Positions 58,866 to 64,000 of a stretch of 64,000 bases of DNA are shown here, piece after piece. Under the pieces are notes generated by a model, which was given only the letters and a program-made list of their open reading frames with translations, made no database searches and was not told the DNA's origin. Location of the stretch: the NCBI GenBank assembly GCA_016800925.1, contig JABCPU010000291.1:1-64000 (forward strand), written 5' to 3'. Within the stretch, counting starts at the first letter, position 1; the number at the start of each line of letters is the position of its first letter. The position numbers were made by a program, and so were the translations under genes. Origin of the DNA: Suillus spraguei. Lineage: Eukaryota; Basidiomycota; Agaricomycetes; Boletales; Suillaceae.

Positions 58866-59521
58866 GTACTTAGTGTCTCTCTTCCTTCGTACCATATACT
58901 TGTATACTGTAGCGCATGCATATGAGTCTTTCTCTTGTGGTTGTACCGCTGGTAAGGAAAAGTGAGTCGGTGGTCCTGTCCAAATGTCCCATGTCCATAT
59001 CCAAATTCCAGTACTAGTCCATTGAGTGCCTGTGTGATATAGTAAAGGTAAATGAGCGCTCACATAAGATGAGACTAGAGTGAAAGTACGGCCAAAATTG
59101 TGAGTTGCTGCTTGTCTTGTCTTCATCGTTGCGCTTCCTTCTTCTATTCCTGCATGATACTGCTGCGTGCATGATGTCCTTGGTTCTGTCAAATGTGCGT
59201 GGTGTGCTGCCTCTGTGGTAGAAGGAAATATGTATGGTAATGATCTGTGCGCGGTATTAGTCCATTCTTTGCAGTCCATTGCGGTATTAATTCTGATATA
59301 AGAGTCTGTTCGCTGTTAGCGCGTAGCATAGGTAAGTGAGATCTAGAGAGTGGAAACTTTGATAAGGGAAACTGAGACACTGGCCGAAACCCAGGGTAAA
59401 ACTGACTATCATACTGAGCGGTATTTGTTTTTGTGTTTTTGTGTTTTTCTGAGAGTGCATGGTATTAGAGAGCGGCGGTATGATAACGAGTGTTGGTAGT
59501 AGCAGTATGGGATAGGTGGGG
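58866..59521. other. Spacer between the Cys-cluster gene and the gypsy pol
   Basis: No gene with support. It is the 3' flank of two converging genes and probably includes the 3' untranslated part of the gypsy element. Confidence 0.35.
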
Positions 59522-62500
59522 TTAAGCGTCAGCGCTGAAGCCAATGTCTTCATCTGCCGGCTCTTCATCATCTTCTCCTGCCAATGAGTCCAATGCTTCT
59601 TTGTCTAGACCGCTGACGCTAGGAACTGAAAGTTTAGTATTGGTACACGGGTGATAAGGGATCAAGCAGAACACTGCATAATGCAGTTTGGATATGCTGC
59701 CATCTAGCTCGGCTAGCCAGTATGAGCTGCCGTTGGTATGACGCACTACTACCATTGGACCGAGGTACCATGGCTTCGTCTTTCGACTCAGCTCGTAAGC
59801 AATCTTGGAATTACACACTAAGACTGACATGCCTGGAGCAAAGTTATAGTCTTTGATAGTAGCGCTGTACCGGCGCTCAAATTGCCGTACAGAGTTGAGT
59901 CTTGCCTTGGTGACTTTTTCTCTGATGCTGCAGAGGTCTTCTTGCCGCTTCTGTAACTGCCACACGCAGTAAGCGATGAGATTGGTGGTGGAGAATGTCT
60001 TTTGACTGGGTAGGTCTACTAGAAAGGTACTTTCAGTGAGATCAAATGGAAAGATTGGCTCGACACTGTGAACCATAAAATATGGCGATAGCCCAGTGTC
60101 ATGATGAACGGTAGCACGCTCGGCCCAGAACACAGTATGAATGGTCTGGTACCAGCAGGACTTGTCCCCCTTGCAACTTTTCATGATGGCCTCCTGGACA
60201 TCATAATGACGCTGCTCGACAATGCCATTGGCTTGCGAGTTGTAAGGAGAGATGCAGATTGGGTGAATCCTGTAACAGTTAGCTAACTCTTCTACTGCTG
60301 CAATAAAAGCTGGCCCATTGTCAGTAACGATCTCAGTGATAGGTCCCCACTGACACAGAAGCTCTTCGAAGATGAAGGCGCTAAGGGTCCTGGTGTTTTC
60401 CTTATGTAGCATATGCCATTCTGGGTAGCTGGTAAGAGCACAGTGTGCTTGAACTAAGTGATTGAATCCGCCAGCTTTTGGCATCATCATAGTGTCAAGG
60501 TGTGCGCACCTAAAGATACCGCTGGGTACAGGGACGGTTGGCGGTATGTGCAAGTGGTGAGTCTGCCTGATCTGGCACTTGTGACAAGTCCTGTTGTACC
60601 ATTTGATATTATCAATAATATATGGCCACCAAAAACGCAAAAGAAGTCTAGCGTGAGTCGCAAATACTCCCTTATGACCTAAGTCGTCGTGCGCTTCCTT
60701 CAGGATATGCAAGCACTTAGCTGCCGGTACAACTAGCTGATGTTTGCCGAGCGATTGCTGCCGGAAGAGGCTATCCCCTAACATGAAGTACTGAACGAGT
60801 GTTTTAATGAAGGACATAAATTCCTTGTCAGTCAAGCTTGCTGGCCGCTTGCAGTCAGTCAGGAATTGCTGAATTACCAGCATATGTTCGTCTTGGGCTT
60901 GGGCGGCCTCTGAACGCTGTATTACGATGCCATCACTATTATGGGTTATGATACCTAAACATGCAAGTAGTGTGGGTGGTTGAGTTAGTGAGCATGGCAT
61001 GGGTGAATAATGAGGGTGCCGCAGGATGTTGCCGCAAGGACCTGCAACTACGCAAGCCCTGTCATTCAAGATCTCCATACTGAAGGAGTACGAGTGGTCT
61101 AACCAATCCTCATGGTCATCCTCCTCAGCATGATCTTCGTCTGCGGCAGGTCTCCTTGAGAGACCATCAGCGCTGGTATGCTTGGTTGCGGGTACATGTA
61201 CGAGATTGAATTGAAACAAAAGTATACCTGTGATCCAGCAATTGATCATAGCATTAGGCTAGAGATCTGGGTTATTGATCATCCCCTTGATATACTTCGT
61301 GTCCACCTCAACCATAAGGTTGACGATGCCAAAGATATACACCCACATAGTGCGCAATGCTCTGAACAACCCATATAGCTCGAGCTTCACTTGCGAGTAG
61401 CGGCTCTTGACTTCAGTAAGTGTTAGTGAACCAAAGTGGCTAGGGTAGCGCTTCATGTCCTCACCGATTTGCAAGAGTATAAAACCTATGGCAATAGAAG
61501 AAGTGTCAACGGCTAGAATGACTTCTCACCCAGAAACATAATCAAGCGGTTTTAGCGCTGGCAACTGCATAATAGCATCCTTGAGCGCTTGCATAGCTAC
61601 CTTCTGTTCTTGACCCCACTCGAATATGATGTTCTTGCGCATCAGTGCTACTAGTGGTCTCGCTATCTTGGCGAAATCCTTGATGAAAATACGCAAGATG
61701 CTGCAGGTACCCAGGAAGCCCCACACATGCATAATAGTGCTACACTCAGGCCAATCACAGATCTTTTGTACCTTCCCAGACTCTGGTACATGCCCTTCGA
61801 AGGTACACATGTGCCCTACAATATTGGCAGTAGGCGTGGCTGAAACGAACTTTTTGGCAGAAACAGTTAGCCCAACCATATGCAAGTGGTGCAAGACGCA
61901 GTTAACCACAATTAGGTGTTCCCAGATGAAGCGGTGAATGCCAGCGTTTTCTGGTATGGTCTCATATGAGCTGTCAGCTCTCTGATACCGCGTCTTTACC
62001 AACTTCACGGCAATGTCATCAATGAATGGGAATGTATACATCAGGATCTCATCTTGTAGAACGAAGCAAATATCCCCTTGAAAGAGCTGTATGCCATTAG
62101 CATGGCCCATCAGGAGCATGGTTAGGCAGTAAGGCCCCAATGGTGTACCAACAACTTTTTCCAGCGTGGCAGGAGGGATTGGGATGGTGTGTGCGGTACT
62201 GTCAGTATCTTGTACAGCAAAAAGTACTTTTCATTGAGACAGCCACGTTCTGACGCATCCCAAGTGAAGGCGGTCTCGTGTTCATGAACAAGCCAATGTA
62301 CAAGCTTGTCCTCCTCTGGCCATAGCCACTTTGCGGGATCCAGATCGAGTGTGTCAGCTCTCTCTTGGGTAAACTGCTTGCCAGGTACAAAGTCTGGTGG
62401 GTGCAGTGGTAACTCAGGTAAACTGGCCAAAGGGTCTGGCAGTAATTCCCGTTGCACGTGGTACTCTGGTGGCATGGTAGTTGGGACGGTGTTAACTTTC

Positions 62501-62637
62501 TTGCCCACAGGTTTGTAGATGTAGGAATGTGTGGTTTCGTCGTAGGTATAAACACTGTAGAAGGCTTCAGTAGACTCGGCATTAATGGAGGCACTGCTTG
62601 CAACCTTACTGCTACCGCTGATATCATCGCTCGACAT
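59522..62637 (-). pseudogene. Broken Ty3/gypsy pol (reverse transcriptase, RNase H, integrase)
   Basis: The 5' part (62637-62122) has the conserved pre-RT segment (HPPDFVPGKQF, WLWPEE, FTWDASERG). The RT part (62140-61526) contains GHANGIQLFQGDICFVLQD and FIDD in place of the YxDD box. Between them a block of fingers and palm, including the first catalytic Asp, has been deleted and the frame shifts. The RNase H region (61525-61250) and the integrase region (61249-59522) continue in the RT frame but are cut by TGA at 61526 and TAG at 61259. Integrase keeps its HHCC finger (HDDLGH...CHKC) and the DDE residues (LDTMMMPK, TDNGPAF, NGIVEQRH). Both stops look like C-to-T changes. The start codon at 62637 lies in an LTR and is not the real start. 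Confidence 0.8.
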
Positions 62638-62922
62638 CGCTCACTCGACGCAACTGTTTCTGACTATATCTCGACCATGGTAGCACCGCTACACACAACG
62701 CTAGTTCCAGTGGCATCATCGCTGACCGCGGCAACTTACCACTGACCACGGTGCTTCATTCGCACATAAGTTAGACTCGAACTTGACCATACTAATAGGC
62801 ATCCCCCTTTAGGGTCGAACGCTCTTGTTTTCACAAGTGAAGCAGACTAGATGGAGCGCAAGACTCACATACTAACTTAGGAGGTAGTTTATCTACAGCC
62901 CAGGTTAGGTTGTATCTTTACA
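62588..62922 (+). repeat. LTR family B, copy 4 (opposite orientation), 5' LTR of a gag element
   Basis: It is the reverse complement of about 500-835. The plus-strand end reads CTTTACA (62916-62922), followed two bases later by a candidate primer-binding site and then a gag frame, which fits the 3' end of a 5' LTR. Its left part is fused to the minus-strand pol relic. Confidence 0.55.
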
Positions 62923-62924
62923 AC

Positions 62925-62940
62925 TGGAGCCCACCATGAG
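62925..62940 (+). other. Candidate primer-binding site
   Basis: TGGAGCCCACCATGAG starts with TGG, the complement of the tRNA CCA end, two bases after the LTR end and 93 bases before the gag start codon. Position and the TGG start fit a minus-strand primer-binding site; the tRNA was not identified. Confidence 0.4.
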
Positions 62941-63032
62941 GGGGTCCTTTGGTATAGTTTTGTTCTTGTCTCAATCGCTTACTGCACGCTCGTCACCGCA
63001 GTTATTACCGCACCACTACGCTACTGATAAAT

Positions 63033-64000
63033 ATGTCTGACAGATTTTGCATGCCACTGCGCCGCATGGCAGCGGCACCATACTTTGATGGTAACCCAAG
63101 AGAATTGCTAACATTCCTCGCTACTGTAGATGAGCTGGCAGACTTGGCTGGCATCGCTGATAAAGCACGCATCAAGGTGGCTATATGCTATGCAGACCCT
63201 GATGAAGCAGAAGTATGGGAATGTCTTGACGAATACAATGGTAACAGCTTTGTAGACTTTGCTAATGCTATCTTGCACTTGTACCCAGAATGTGGTCCTA
63301 TTACATTCAACCGCACAGTTACCACTGAAGCAGTCGCTCCACTGGCAGGCCCCTATCAGGGAAACACTATTGAGCACTCTGATGCTGACGTACTGCAACA
63401 AGTTACAGCATTGGAAATCACTACCGCTGAGCAAGTATCGCTACCACTCGAAGATAACGCACCACCGGTGGTTCAGCAATTGCTAATGGCACCAAGTACA
63501 GACAGCACTATGCTACCTATGGCACTACCGTGCGAGGATATGGCACCCTTGCCAGTCCAAGCACTCGACGAAAGTTTGTCCCTGAATGAACCATGCTATA
63601 CTGACGACACTGTGTTTTGCACCATTTATACAGACAGCAATGCATACTGCTCGCTAGAAGAAACAGATGAAATGGGAATTGACTTGGTTAGTACTGACAT
63701 TTCACTGACAGAACTTTTGATGATCATGGAGCCTGAACACTCTCAAGACAAAGTACCGCAGACCGCTAGCACCGATAGCGAAGAAGTTATAGAAGTATCA
63801 CTGGAAAGGTATAGTATAGTAGAAGCGCCGATGCATACCGCAGAAGCAATGCTTACCACTCAGACTATCACCGCACGCTTACCACTGACATCTAAAGAAA
63901 CGTTCACCACAGGAGCTATTCAGCTGAACTTGCAGACCACATGTGCCTACCGCTGTGTGTTGACCGCTGCGTTAGTATGCAAAGACGATGGTCTTACCAG
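63033..64000 (+). CDS. LTR retrotransposon gag, open to the window edge
   Basis: From the ATG at 63033 the frame is open for 322 codons and runs off the right edge, so its end is not seen. The N-terminal part is gag-like: PYFDGNPRELLTFLATVDEL, then ADKARIKVAICYAD, EVWECL and FANAILHLYPECG, the order found in gag proteins of basidiomycete gypsy-like elements. After about residue 95 it becomes Thr-, Pro- and acid-rich without a visible zinc knuckle; that may come further on. An LTR and a primer-binding site stand in front of it. With no stop codon over 968 bases it is the best-kept retroelement frame in the window. Confidence 0.7.
   Translation, partial: MSDRFCMPLRRMAAAPYFDGNPRELLTFLATVDELADLAGIADKARIKVAICYADPDEAEVWECLDEYNGNSFVDFANAILHLYPECGPITFNRTVTTEAVAPLAGPYQGNTIEHSDADVLQQVTALEITTAEQVSLPLEDNAPPVVQQLLMAPSTDSTMLPMALPCEDMAPLPVQALDESLSLNEPCYTDDTVFCTIYTDSNAYCSLEETDEMGIDLVSTDISLTELLMIMEPEHSQDKVPQTASTDSEEVIEVSLERYSIVEAPMHTAEAMLTTQTITARLPLTSKETFTTGAIQLNLQTTCAYRCVLTAALVCKDDGLT

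Noticed and set aside
1..64000. CRISPR arrays, bacterial operons, riboswitches or phage genes
   Set aside because: The window is clearly eukaryotic; no regularly spaced repeats with unique spacers or bacterial gene signals were seen.

Overview
This window looks like a transposon-rich piece of an Agaricomycete (mushroom-forming basidiomycete) genome. Genes are split by many introns of about 45-60 nt. The conserved genes (UPF1 helicase, F-box/WD40 protein, Zn2Cys6 regulator, Golgi-type apyrase) have the exon-rich fungal form. The repeats are Ty3/gypsy-type polyproteins, LTRs, a gag with a zinc knuckle and a hAT transposase relic, as is usual in these fungi. No species can be assigned from the sequence alone.

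Layout. 1-7.7 kb is a nest of retroelements: a gypsy pol tail, a long LTR interrupted by a solo LTR, a gag-bearing element with its 3' LTR, an inverted-repeat gypsy leader, a period-8 repeat, a hAT relic and a pair of fold-back hairpins. 8.4-9.9 kb holds a secreted aspartic peptidase paralogue that has lost its second catalytic Asp; its apparently intact sister lies at 52.5-54.1 kb with a matching promoter. 12.7-15.0 kb is an apyrase with one frameshift. 15.2-26.4 kb carries two near-identical MFS transporters on a duplicated block, separated by a decayed Crinkler (CRN)-kinase fusion gene and other gene relics. 26.6-27.4 kb is a GNAT acetyltransferase and 29.5-30.9 kb an unrecognised His/Pro/Ser-rich protein. 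34.4-39.7 kb is a Zn2Cys6 transcription factor of 13 exons plus a decayed copy of its 3' end. 44.1-50.7 kb holds an F-box/WD40 gene and UPF1 in tandem. 54.8-64 kb is again repeats: a TIR element, tandem LTR copies, a zinc-cluster gene with an in-frame stop, a broken gypsy pol on the minus strand, and head-to-head with it an LTR, primer-binding site and open gag that run off the right edge.

Function. The genes do not form one pathway. The housekeeping genes (UPF1 for nonsense-mediated decay, the F-box protein for SCF ubiquitination, apyrase for Golgi nucleotide turnover) sit between accessory genes typical of fast-evolving fungal DNA: secreted peptidases, small-molecule transporters and a CRN-type gene. 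Three otherwise well-preserved genes (apyrase, F-box/WD40, Zn2Cys6 regulator) each need a single-base correction to stay in frame. These may be real mutations or sequence errors, and I could not decide which. Exon limits below were worked out by hand from splice sites, reading phase and family resemblance; individual limits may be off by a base or an alternative site.
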